Assembly: GCA_946537565.1 (NCBI GenBank)
Contig: CAMNFW010000006.1
Span: 1-21,352, forward strand
Reading direction: 5' to 3'
Length of the DNA: 21,352 nucleotides
Source of the DNA: an uncultured Ruminococcus sp.
GTDB lineage: Bacteria; Bacillota; Clostridia; Oscillospirales; Ruminococcaceae
Shown here: piece by piece, positions 7,754 through 13,963 of the stretch
Layout: each line of letters opens with the position of its first letter
How positions within the stretch are numbered: position 1 is the stretch's first letter
The notes under the pieces: generated by a model
Seen by the model: only the letters and a program-made list of their open reading frames with translations
Database searches by the model: none
Told to the model about the DNA's origin: nothing
Program-made: the position numbers and the translations under genes

Positions 7754-8308
7754 ATGGCTCAGGAAGCTGCTGTAAAGCAAAACAAAAAAATTTTCACCAC
7801 AAAAGAAATGGTATTGACCGCAATGATGTCCGCTCTTATGGCGGTATGCTCATGGATAGAAATTCCCGGTACCGTTCCTTTCACCCTCCAGACCTTTGCT
7901 GTATTTTTCGCTTTGATGCTGCTTGGCGGCAAAAACGGATTCTTCGCAACATTGGTCTATATCCTTCTCGGTGCAGTCGGACTGCCTGTATTCTCAGGCT
8001 TCAGCGGCGGCATTTCTGCGCTGACTTCGTATTCAGGCGGATATATTGTAGGATTCCTGTTCATGGCTGGCGCTTTTTGGGCTGCTGAATTTCTTCCCTG
8101 GAAAAACATTTTCATCAGGGTCGCAGCTCTTATCATTGGACTCGCCCTTTGCTATGCCTTTGGTACAGCCTGGTTCATGCACGTTACCCAGTCTGGTATA
8201 AAGTATTCTCTTTCAGCCTGTGTCGTGCCTTTTATTCCCTTTGACCTGGCTAAAATGGCTCTGGCTGTTGTTCTCGCTGAGAGGATAAAAAAACATATAA
8301 CCCTTTAA
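7754..8308 (+). CDS. bioY: Biotin transporter BioY (ECF S component)
   Basis: The substrate-binding membrane subunit of an energy-coupling-factor biotin importer. The 184-aa protein has about six hydrophobic segments and the BioY signatures IPGTVPFTLQTFAVFFALMLLGG and YILLGAVGLPVFSGFSGG, with SYSGGYIVGF later. The N-terminus is cytoplasmic and lysine-rich. The start ATG follows AAAGGAG at 10-11 nt. No ecfA, ecfA' or ecfT genes lie nearby, so it probably uses the shared group II module encoded elsewhere, as is usual in Firmicutes. No biotin synthesis genes are in the window, which fits a scavenger. It has its own strong promoter and terminator and so is a monocistronic unit apart from possible readthrough from copA. 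Confidence 0.95.
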   Translation: MAQEAAVKQNKKIFTTKEMVLTAMMSALMAVCSWIEIPGTVPFTLQTFAVFFALMLLGGKNGFFATLVYILLGAVGLPVFSGFSGGISALTSYSGGYIVGFLFMAGAFWAAEFLPWKNIFIRVAALIIGLALCYAFGTAWFMHVTQSGIKYSLSACVVPFIPFDLAKMALAVVLAERIKKHITL

Positions 8309-8328
8309 TTAATCTCACATTAAATTAT

Positions 8329-8365
8329 AAATCGCAGGACATTGGCTGTTCTGCGATTTATTCTT
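8329..8365 (+). terminator. Intrinsic terminator of bioY
   Basis: AAATCGCAG (8329-8337) pairs with CTGCGATTT (8351-8359). The stem extends inward by ACA/TGT and a G-U pair around a TTGGC loop, and is followed by ATTCTT. Confidence 0.8.
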
Positions 8366-8391
8366 GCTACATAAAATTCAGGAGGTTTGCT

Positions 8392-8769
8392 TTGTTGTAT
8401 AAATTTAAACTTCGTCCCCATCACGGTCTGTGCATCGGATTCTTTCAGGGAAAAGGCTACAGTCCTGCTTTCGTTGATAATATGAAGAATATCATCAGTG
8501 ATCTTAACAGCTCAGACCCCATGATCATGCTTACTCTCACCGGTGATTCTGTATGCTCCTGCTGTCCGCAAATGTCTGACGGCAGCTGCGATAAAAACGG
8601 AAAGGCTCTTTCGTATGATAAAAAAGTGCTGGAGATATGCGGTTTGTCAGACGGTCAGATAATGAACTGGAACAGCTTCCGCTGTATCGTTTCTGAGAAT
8701 ATCCTCATTCCAGGAAGGCTGTGTCAGGTCTGCGGTGACTGCCGCTGGAGCTATATATGCAGCAATTAA
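8392..8769 (+). CDS. DUF1284 domain protein, TTG start
   Basis: A 125-aa cysteine-rich protein of the DUF1284 type, recognised by the N-terminal KLRPHHGLCIGFFQGKGYSPAFVDNM. It has paired cysteines later (CSCCPQM; CxxCGDCRW near the C-terminus), which suggests an iron-sulfur cluster or zinc site; the biochemical role of the family is not established. Two adjacent TTG codons (8392 and 8395) are the only possible starts. GGAGG (8381-8385) is 6 nt from the first and 9 nt from the second, so either fits, and no ATG is in frame nearby. There is no signal peptide. It sits alone between two hairpin terminators, convergent with rubrerythrin. Confidence 0.88.
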   Translation: MLYKFKLRPHHGLCIGFFQGKGYSPAFVDNMKNIISDLNSSDPMIMLTLTGDSVCSCCPQMSDGSCDKNGKALSYDKKVLEICGLSDGQIMNWNSFRCIVSENILIPGRLCQVCGDCRWSYICSN

Positions 8770-8781
8770 TTCATTTAATAT

Positions 8782-8818
8782 AATTAACTCCAAAAGCACT
8801 TAACTTTTGGAGTTAATT
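8782..8818. terminator. Bidirectional terminator between DUF1284 and rubrerythrin
   Basis: A perfect 15-bp stem: AATTAACTCCAAAAG (8782-8796), loop CACTTAA, and its complement 8804-8818. It separates two convergent genes and is flanked by AT-rich sequence on both sides (TTATTT on the plus strand). Confidence 0.85.
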
Positions 8819-8831
8819 TATTTCCCCGGCT

Positions 8832-9431
8832 TTAAGCTGTGAACGGAGCTTCCTTTTCACGAATAAAATATCCCTGCTCAGCATTGCACACAGGACAGGT
8901 TCCAGGCGGTTCACTGGCTGTGTGGATATGACCGCAGTTGAGACATATCCATACCTCCTCTGTACTGTCTGAACGGAAAAGCTTATCACTTCTCATAAGC
9001 TCACTGTAATATAAAAAACGTTCACGGTGACTGCTCTCAATCTTCGATATCATTTCAAATTTTGAAGCTGCTTCGCTGAATCCCTCTTCTCTGGCAATAC
9101 GGGCAAATTCCGGATACAGTATCTCCGCTTCATTCTGCTCGTCCCTGGCTGCTGAATCAAGAAGCTGCTGAAGATCATAAAAAACATCAGCCGGATAGTC
9201 GGCAGTTATATTTACCTGAGTCCCGGCAGCTTCCTTCAACAGCTTGAAATAAACCATTGCATGGCGTTCCTCCTGTTCAGCTGTAAACCTGAACATTCTC
9301 TCTATGCCTACCATTTTTTCCTGCTGTGCAATTAGCGCTGCCTGGTAGTAGCGCTGTCTGGACTGACATTCTCCGGCAAAGGCTTTCATCAGGTTTGAAC
9401 GAGTCTGGCTTTCCATAAAATCTGTTTGCAT
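8832..9431 (-). CDS. rbr: Rubrerythrin
   Basis: A cytoplasmic non-haem diiron peroxidase that reduces hydrogen peroxide in anaerobes, with electrons passed through its rubredoxin-like site. From the ATG at 9431 it is 199 aa, the usual size. The four-helix diiron domain has Glu21 in FAGECQSRQRY, the ExxH of AEQEERHA (Glu54, His57), acidic residues in DEQNEAEILYPEF (about 98-101), and a second ExxH in KIESSHRERF (Glu132, His135). The C-terminal rubredoxin-like domain binds iron with CLNCGH (Cys163, Cys166) and CPVC (Cys179, Cys182). The ATG at 9431 is preferred over that at 9437 because GGAGG lies 7 nt upstream of the former but touches the latter. Divergent from the sigma-factor gene; no PerR box was identified. 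Confidence 0.95.
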   Translation of the reverse strand: MQTDFMESQTRSNLMKAFAGECQSRQRYYQAALIAQQEKMVGIERMFRFTAEQEERHAMVYFKLLKEAAGTQVNITADYPADVFYDLQQLLDSAARDEQNEAEILYPEFARIAREEGFSEAASKFEMISKIESSHRERFLYYSELMRSDKLFRSDSTEEVWICLNCGHIHTASEPPGTCPVCNAEQGYFIREKEAPFTA

Positions 9432-9517
9432 AATCATTCCTCCTTCGGGATTAGTATGTTACTTTTTAAGCATAATATTCACAGCAGGCAGAGCAATAAG
9501 CTGACTATAAAATAAAA

Positions 9518-9547
9518 TTGACTTTTTATATTGCTGCGGTGTATTAT
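9518..9547 (+). promoter_or_regulatory. Candidate promoter for the ECF sigma gene
   Basis: TTGACT (9518-9523), 18-nt spacer, TATTAT (9542-9547). The predicted +1 near 9554 falls just before the ribosome binding site GGGAGG, so the leader would be only about 14 nt. An autoregulated ECF-type promoter is not obvious. Confidence 0.5.
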
Positions 9548-9567
9548 TAGTGAAGGGAGGAGAGAAA

Positions 9568-10050
9568 ATGATAAACAGTGAGCTCACCGCTGACAACGTA
9601 AAAAACGCTGTCGAAACCTACGGCAATATGATCTACCGGCTTTGCCTGATAATGCTGAAAAATACCGCCGATGCTGAGGACGTTTCTCAGGAAACATTTC
9701 TGACCTATATGCAGAAATTTCCGGGCGGTCCGCCTGAACGAGAAAAAGCCTGGCTGATGACCGTCGCCGTAAACAAATGCAGGAACCTGCTGAGATATAA
9801 CAAAAGACACCGGACTGACCCGGAAGAGCTCCTCAGCTGTTTCGTAATGCCGGAACAGGATAAAAATATTCTCCTGGCTCTGGAAATGCTTCCTGATAAA
9901 TTCCGGCTGGCAATGACCCTTCATTACATTGAAGGCTATAAAGTCGATGAAATAGCTGATATGCTTGATCTCTCAGCCTCCGCAGTTAAAATGCGTCTTT
10001 CCAAGGGCATAAAACTGCTGGAGGAAAAATACAGAAAGGAGTTTATGTAG
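9568..10050 (+). CDS. ECF-type RNA polymerase sigma factor
   Basis: A group IV (extracytoplasmic function) sigma factor of 160 aa that directs RNA polymerase to stress or envelope genes. Region 2 is seen in YRLCLIMLKNTADAEDVSQETFLTY (core binding and -10 recognition), followed by a linker. Region 4 is LPDKFRLAMTLHYIEGYKVDEIADMLDLSASAVKMRLSKG, a helix-turn-helix reading the -35. I choose the ATG at 9568, 7 nt after GGGAGG; an upstream in-frame GTG (9550) would put that site inside the coding sequence. The next gene begins one nucleotide after its stop, so sigma and partner are translationally coupled, the standard sigma/anti-sigma pair layout. Its regulon cannot be inferred here. Confidence 0.93.
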   Translation: MINSELTADNVKNAVETYGNMIYRLCLIMLKNTADAEDVSQETFLTYMQKFPGGPPEREKAWLMTVAVNKCRNLLRYNKRHRTDPEELLSCFVMPEQDKNILLALEMLPDKFRLAMTLHYIEGYKVDEIADMLDLSASAVKMRLSKGIKLLEEKYRKEFM

Positions 10051-10051
10051 T

Positions 10052-12256
10052 ATGGATATAAATGATCTGAAAAACGCTGCGGAAAATATCCGTATGCCTG
10101 AACAGCTAAAAGACCATATTCTCAGCAAGTGCAGGGATATGGAGCATATGCCGGATATTCAGGAAATAAGCCAGACCTTCAAAGTTGAACCTGCTGTCAG
10201 ACGACCATTTCTGCGGATCGCTGCCGGAATAGCTGCCTGCGGCTTGCTGGTGGGCGGAGCGGTTTATACCCGTGGTCTGATCGACCGATCAATGACTGAT
10301 CCTGATTCTGGTACTGAGGATACCTCGATCTTTAAACATGAAGAAACTCCCTGGTTTAATTTTGACGATCAGGAATATCTCTTCAGTGAAAGCTTTTCAA
10401 ATATGCAGGCACCAATAATGCTCTCTCAGGAGAAAAGAAAACAGCTTGGAGAATTCGTCCGCTCCCAGCAGCTGGAATTCGTCGGCTGTGCGAACGATGA
10501 GGGCAATGCTGATGTAGACTTTAACCGTGTGGGAAAAAACTGCTCAGGCTATGACGACTATTACTTCGTGTTTAATTCATATGGTGACAATCAAAGCCGG
10601 ACTATAGAGATCGAGCCATACGGATACCTGATCTACACTTACCACTATCCCGAAATGGTTGACCCTGAAATGATAACTGCCTATTATGCCATTGATTCTG
10701 CTGCCTTTGGTAATGCGATAAGGGATATCGTCTACGGCGGAAGAAATGAAGCTGTCACCCCCTTCGGCGACCTCAGCGACTATAACTATACCGCCGATTT
10801 TATGGGTGAACCACTGGAGCTTAACTCACCGCAGCGTGACAGTATGAATGAGCTGCTGAACAGTCTGGAATATGAACCGGAAACAAGAAGCAGTGACAAT
10901 GTCATGAATACTATTCTGAACGAGGACGGCATCACCAACAGCTTCACCTGGTCAATGGAAAACGGAAATTATCAATTCCAGCTGGATTTCTTCACCGGCG
11001 GTTATGCCAGATATATCGTGTCCTTTCCGGAAAATGACAGTAATGCGGTCACTTACAGTGAAAATTATTACAAGGTGGACTACACAGCCTTCCGAGACGG
11101 ATTCAGCCAAATCATGGGAGAAAGCTCCGAGCCAACAACAACACCGGTCAGCGATGATGTATTAAACACTCTTCTCATGAATAAGTTCGGCGATGAGCTG
11201 ACTGAGCTTTATACAGATGAGCAGTGCAATGAGGTAAGGGACTTTATCTCCTCGATCATTGACGAAAAAGAACCTTTCACTGACCCTGACCCTTCTCAGC
11301 CCAGCTACTGGATGAACGTTCCGGAAAGCAACGGTATTTACGGCAGGATAGAGCTGAGAGACTACAGCCTGACCTGTTCTCTTTCCAAAGCTGTTACCAC
11401 TGTTGACGAAGCCGGAAATAAGAATATCTCCATTGAGAGTTCAAATGCGCTGTATACCTGCAAGATGACACTGTCTGAAATGCTTGAAAATATCGACAGA
11501 ATAACCGGAAACGGCTGCTCAGAAATTGACTTTGTCCGTTTAAATAATTCACCTTTAATGAATATGAGCAGCGGTGAGGCTTATTTTGACGGTTATAAAT
11601 TCCAGCAGCCTATCAGTCTTGATAATGACAAAAAAAGCTCTCTTTCAACCTATTTCAGTAATATGACCTGGGAAACGCTGAACGTTAGCGATATAATTGA
11701 AATTGATTTCGAGGACAAAAGCCTTTCACCTGATAAGCATCTGGGATTCGGTTGGTACGATGTGAGCTATAATGAAAACGGTACCGTCTATGCTCTGCGG
11801 TTTTATGATACCGGCTATGCTGAATTTTATGTTACTGTCGGAGATGAGGCTCAGTCTCTGGGATATTTCCGTGCAGACCCGGTGACAGCTGATACGATGC
11901 TGAGAAGACTGATAGAAGTCTCAGTGAGCTATCCGCCTTTCCATACGCTGTATAAATCCGGAGCTTCCTGCAACGGTGAACAGCTGTCGGGTGATAAACT
12001 AAGAGCTGTGTCAAATGTATTCTTCGGACTTGACTTCAGTGCATATAATCTTGCTGCTTATACTCGGCAGTATGCTGATGAATATGGTGATATCACATAT
12101 TGGCTTGATAATGGAACGTGGCTCATATATGTTTATGCAGATAATACCGTTGAATGGACTGAAAACGGAACGGAATACTACAGACTTTCTCTGAATCCCG
12201 GCGGTGACAAGCTGGATATAAATAAAGAACTTGATGCGATACTTGGTGATCATTAA
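10052..12256 (+). CDS. Putative membrane-bound anti-sigma factor with a five-repeat ectodomain
   Basis: By position it is the cognate regulator of the ECF sigma factor. The 734-aa protein has a cytoplasmic N-terminus of about 52 residues (DLKNAAENIRMPEQLKDHILSKC..., a typical clostridial anti-sigma start without a zinc HxxxCxxC site). A single membrane helix lies at about 53-71. A large extracytoplasmic part of about 660 residues follows. I read that part as five degenerate units of about 100-115 aa, at about 121-230, 246-355, 380-485, 508-622 and 634-729. Each starts with a helix (for example SQEKRKQLGEFVRSQQLEF, TDEQCNEVRDFISSI, SLDNDKKSSLSTYFSNM) and then a beta strand pair ending in a GY-type turn (EPYGYLIYTY, FTGGYARYIV, YDTGYAEFYV). 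No enzyme motif is seen, so it may sense a ligand or envelope state. The repeat boundaries are my judgement. Confidence 0.8.
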   Translation: MDINDLKNAAENIRMPEQLKDHILSKCRDMEHMPDIQEISQTFKVEPAVRRPFLRIAAGIAACGLLVGGAVYTRGLIDRSMTDPDSGTEDTSIFKHEETPWFNFDDQEYLFSESFSNMQAPIMLSQEKRKQLGEFVRSQQLEFVGCANDEGNADVDFNRVGKNCSGYDDYYFVFNSYGDNQSRTIEIEPYGYLIYTYHYPEMVDPEMITAYYAIDSAAFGNAIRDIVYGGRNEAVTPFGDLSDYNYTADFMGEPLELNSPQRDSMNELLNSLEYEPETRSSDNVMNTILNEDGITNSFTWSMENGNYQFQLDFFTGGYARYIVSFPENDSNAVTYSENYYKVDYTAFRDGFSQIMGESSEPTTTPVSDDVLNTLLMNKFGDELTELYTDEQCNEVRDFISSIIDEKEPFTDPDPSQPSYWMNVPESNGIYGRIELRDYSLTCSLSKAVTTVDEAGNKNISIESSNALYTCKMTLSEMLENIDRITGNGCSEIDFVRLNNSPLMNMSSGEAYFDGYKFQQPISLDNDKKSSLSTYFSNMTWETLNVSDIIEIDFEDKSLSPDKHLGFGWYDVSYNENGTVYALRFYDTGYAEFYVTVGDEAQSLGYFRADPVTADTMLRRLIEVSVSYPPFHTLYKSGASCNGEQLSGDKLRAVSNVFFGLDFSAYNLAAYTRQYADEYGDITYWLDNGTWLIYVYADNTVEWTENGTEYYRLSLNPGGDKLDINKELDAILGDH

Positions 12257-12308
12257 TTTGTCCGCTTAATACTTGATAGTTTACAAATGGAAACATATGA
12301 AAAAAAGC

Positions 12309-12337
12309 TTGACAGGAGGGATAGAATGGTGTATAAT
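12309..12337 (+). promoter_or_regulatory. Perfect-consensus sigma-A promoter for the CNNM/CorC gene
   Basis: TTGACA (12309-12314), 17-nt spacer, TATAAT (12332-12337). Predicted +1 is at about 12344, giving a leader of about 147 nt. Confidence 0.88.
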
Positions 12338-12366
12338 ATGTGAGAAAGTGAAGGTGAGATTTCCTT

Positions 12367-12420
12367 ATGGACGGTGCCCCTGACGGCAGTCGAAGTTGTA
12401 TAAAAAAGAATAAGAACTAA
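12367..12420 (+). CDS. Candidate leader peptide (17 aa) upstream of the CNNM/CorC gene
   Basis: The ATG at 12367 has AAGGTGAG 8 nt upstream and opens a 17-codon frame encoding MDGAPDGSRSCIKKNKN. The TAA (12418-12420) overlaps the first bases of the terminator-like stem (12419-12436). This is the geometry of translation-dependent attenuation, where a ribosome at the stop would cover the 5' arm. The early Asp and Pro residues (D2, P5, D6) recall MgtL of enterobacteria, whose acidic and proline-rich start destabilises ribosomes at low magnesium; applying that here is inference. The ORF could also be chance within a structured RNA. Confidence 0.4.
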   Translation: MDGAPDGSRSCIKKNKN

Positions 12421-12464
12421 AGGCATGGCTCTTTTGAAATTGCAAAAGAGTTATGCCTTTTCGT
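12419..12464 (+). terminator. Terminator-like hairpin (attenuator) in the leader
   Basis: AAAGGCATGGCTCTTTTG (12419-12436) pairs along all 18 positions with 12443-12460 (two G-U pairs) around AAATTG. The run TTTT ending the stem forms a short U tract before CG. It lies 30 nt ahead of the start codon and downstream of the promoter, so it is probably conditional. Confidence 0.7.
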
Positions 12465-12490
12465 GGTTGTAGAATGATGGAGGATGAAAT

Positions 12491-13810
12491 ATGATAGAGC
12501 AGTTATTACTGCAAATTGTTTTGTTAGCGGTATGCGCTTTTATTACCGCCGCTGAGACCGCAATGACCGCTGTAAGTGATTCTAAACTGGAAAAATTGGC
12601 GGCAAGCGGCAGTTCAAGAGCCTTAAGATTAAAAAAACTTCTTGAAAGTCCATTGACTTTCACTCAGTCAATGCACACCGTTAAGGTGCTTATGATGGTC
12701 GCCGGTGCAGCCTTTGCAGCAAAGGATTTTTCAGGGCCGCTTTCAGCTTTTATGCAGAAAGAAAAATTATCTGCCAGTGTAAGTAATATACTCGCTGTGG
12801 TGATCATAATTCTGGCTGAATCTTTCCTGATGCTGGTACTGGGTGAGATCGTTCCGAAGCGGAGAGCTGGACGTGATCCAGAAAAGCCTGCTCTTCGCTA
12901 CATCAGACTGATAAGTATAATAAAGCTCATTTTTACACCGTTTTCAGCGTTAATAAAACTCACTGCCTCCGGTATCCTCCTGCTAATGGGTATCGACCCC
13001 AAAAAAGAAGAGGCTGCCGTAACTGAAGAGGAAATACTTATGATGTCCGATGCAGGAGCCGAAAATGGTACTATTGATGAAGATGAAAACCGTATAATTA
13101 AAAATGTCTTTGCTTTCGACGATATGACCGCTGAACAGCTCTGTACCCACCGCACTGATGTGTCTGTGCTCTGGCTAAGTGACAGCGTGGAGGTATGGGA
13201 GGAAACTATCCACCGTACCCGTCACTCGGTTTTCCCGATATGCGGCGATAATGTTGACAACGTTGTGGGTGTTCTGAATGCAAAGGATTATTTCAGACTG
13301 GACGATAAAAGCTATGAAAATATCATGGAAAACGCCGTGAAAGAGCCTTACTTCGTCCATGAGAATATGAAGGCTGACAGACTGTTCGCTCAGATGAAAA
13401 AGAACGGCTCAGACCATTTCGCTGTTGTAGTTGATGAATACGGCGGAATGACCGGAATCATAACCGTTACTGATCTGGTTGAACAGCTTGTTGGTGAATT
13501 TGATGACGATGAACTGGACGAACCAGAAGTAACTTTTGAAAAAACCGGTGAGGATACCTGGAGAGTCCCCGGTCAGACTCCTCTCAACCAGGTTTGTGAG
13601 GAGCTTGAAATATCCCTTCCTGCCGATAAATTCGACACCTTCGGCGGCTATGTCATCGGTCAGCTGGGTGAGATACCAAAAGACGGTGCTAAAACTGCCC
13701 TTGAAAGTGACGGACTGAAAATTGAGATACTGGAAATCCTCCACCACCGTGCTGAGCTTTGCCGTGTCACTAAGCTGAAAGCTGAAACTGAACCCGGAAG
13801 TGAAGTGTAA
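12491..13810 (+). CDS. CNNM/CorC (HlyC) family transporter with CBS pair
   Basis: A membrane protein of the DUF21-CBS-CorC_HlyC family (439 aa). Characterised members export or regulate Mg2+, sometimes Co2+; the older label haemolysin is misleading. The N-terminal DUF21 domain (about 1-180) has hydrophobic segments near 5-28, 58-77, 92-115 and 137-168, with the family motifs AETAMTAV and LGEIVPK. The linker is acidic. A CBS pair (about 200-325; HRTDVSVLWLSDS..., VVVDEYGGMTGIITVTDLVEQLVGE) binds adenine nucleotide. The C-terminal CorC_HlyC domain (about 345-430) starts at WRVPGQTPLNQVCEEL. Start ATG follows GGAGGATGAAAT. The gene has its own promoter and attenuator-like leader and ends before a terminator shared with the convergent operon. 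Confidence 0.93.
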   Translation: MIEQLLLQIVLLAVCAFITAAETAMTAVSDSKLEKLAASGSSRALRLKKLLESPLTFTQSMHTVKVLMMVAGAAFAAKDFSGPLSAFMQKEKLSASVSNILAVVIIILAESFLMLVLGEIVPKRRAGRDPEKPALRYIRLISIIKLIFTPFSALIKLTASGILLLMGIDPKKEEAAVTEEEILMMSDAGAENGTIDEDENRIIKNVFAFDDMTAEQLCTHRTDVSVLWLSDSVEVWEETIHRTRHSVFPICGDNVDNVVGVLNAKDYFRLDDKSYENIMENAVKEPYFVHENMKADRLFAQMKKNGSDHFAVVVDEYGGMTGIITVTDLVEQLVGEFDDDELDEPEVTFEKTGEDTWRVPGQTPLNQVCEELEISLPADKFDTFGGYVIGQLGEIPKDGAKTALESDGLKIEILEILHHRAELCRVTKLKAETEPGSEV

Positions 13811-13911
13811 AAATAATTCTTTTTCGCCTCCCAATAAGTTTAACATCAATTGCCCGGCGAAAAAAAATTCTCTCTTTATCAGAATGCGTCAGCCTTTAAA
13901 ATATAAACAAA

Positions 13912-13958
13912 AGCCATAGTGTCTCTTCTATGTTCAGAAACACTATGGCTCATTTTTT
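13912..13958. terminator. Bidirectional terminator
   Basis: AGCCATAGTGT (13912-13922) and ACACTATGGCT (13940-13950) form an 11-bp stem followed on the plus strand by CATTTTTTA. It lies between the CNNM gene and the convergent operon and likely serves both; on the minus strand the run after the stem (TTTTGTTTATATTT) is T-rich. A second inverted repeat, TTTTTCGCC/GGCGAAAAA with a long loop, lies just before it (13820-13864). Confidence 0.82.
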
Positions 13959-13963
13959 ATACA

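Larger units (their letters stand above)
12344..12464 (+). ncRNA. Structured leader with possible attenuation upstream of the CNNM/CorC gene
   Basis: The leader holds AAGGTGAGATTTCCTT (12351-12366), a small stem-loop that resembles the conserved 5' block of the M-box magnesium riboswitch as I remember it (AGGTGAGG..CCT..ATGGA). Next comes a hairpin, GAC-gg-TGCC (12370-12378) with GGCAGTC (12385-12391), and then the terminator-like stem. GTGCC (12374-12378) can also pair with GGCAT (12422-12426) in the terminator's 5' arm, which would be an antiterminator. The region before the terminator, about 75 nt, is much shorter than a full M-box. It is therefore either a variant or a different mechanism, such as control by the leader peptide encoded here. 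Confidence 0.5.

Noticed and set aside
7707..7775. 22-codon ORF (ATG at 7707) overlapping the start of bioY
   Set aside because: It has no ribosome binding site within reach and its first codons are the 3' arm of the inverted repeat, so it is most likely chance.
9547..9924. Minus-strand open frame of 125 codons opposite the sigma factor
   Set aside because: It lies wholly opposite a well-recognised ECF sigma gene, has no ribosome binding site, and reads as a shadow.
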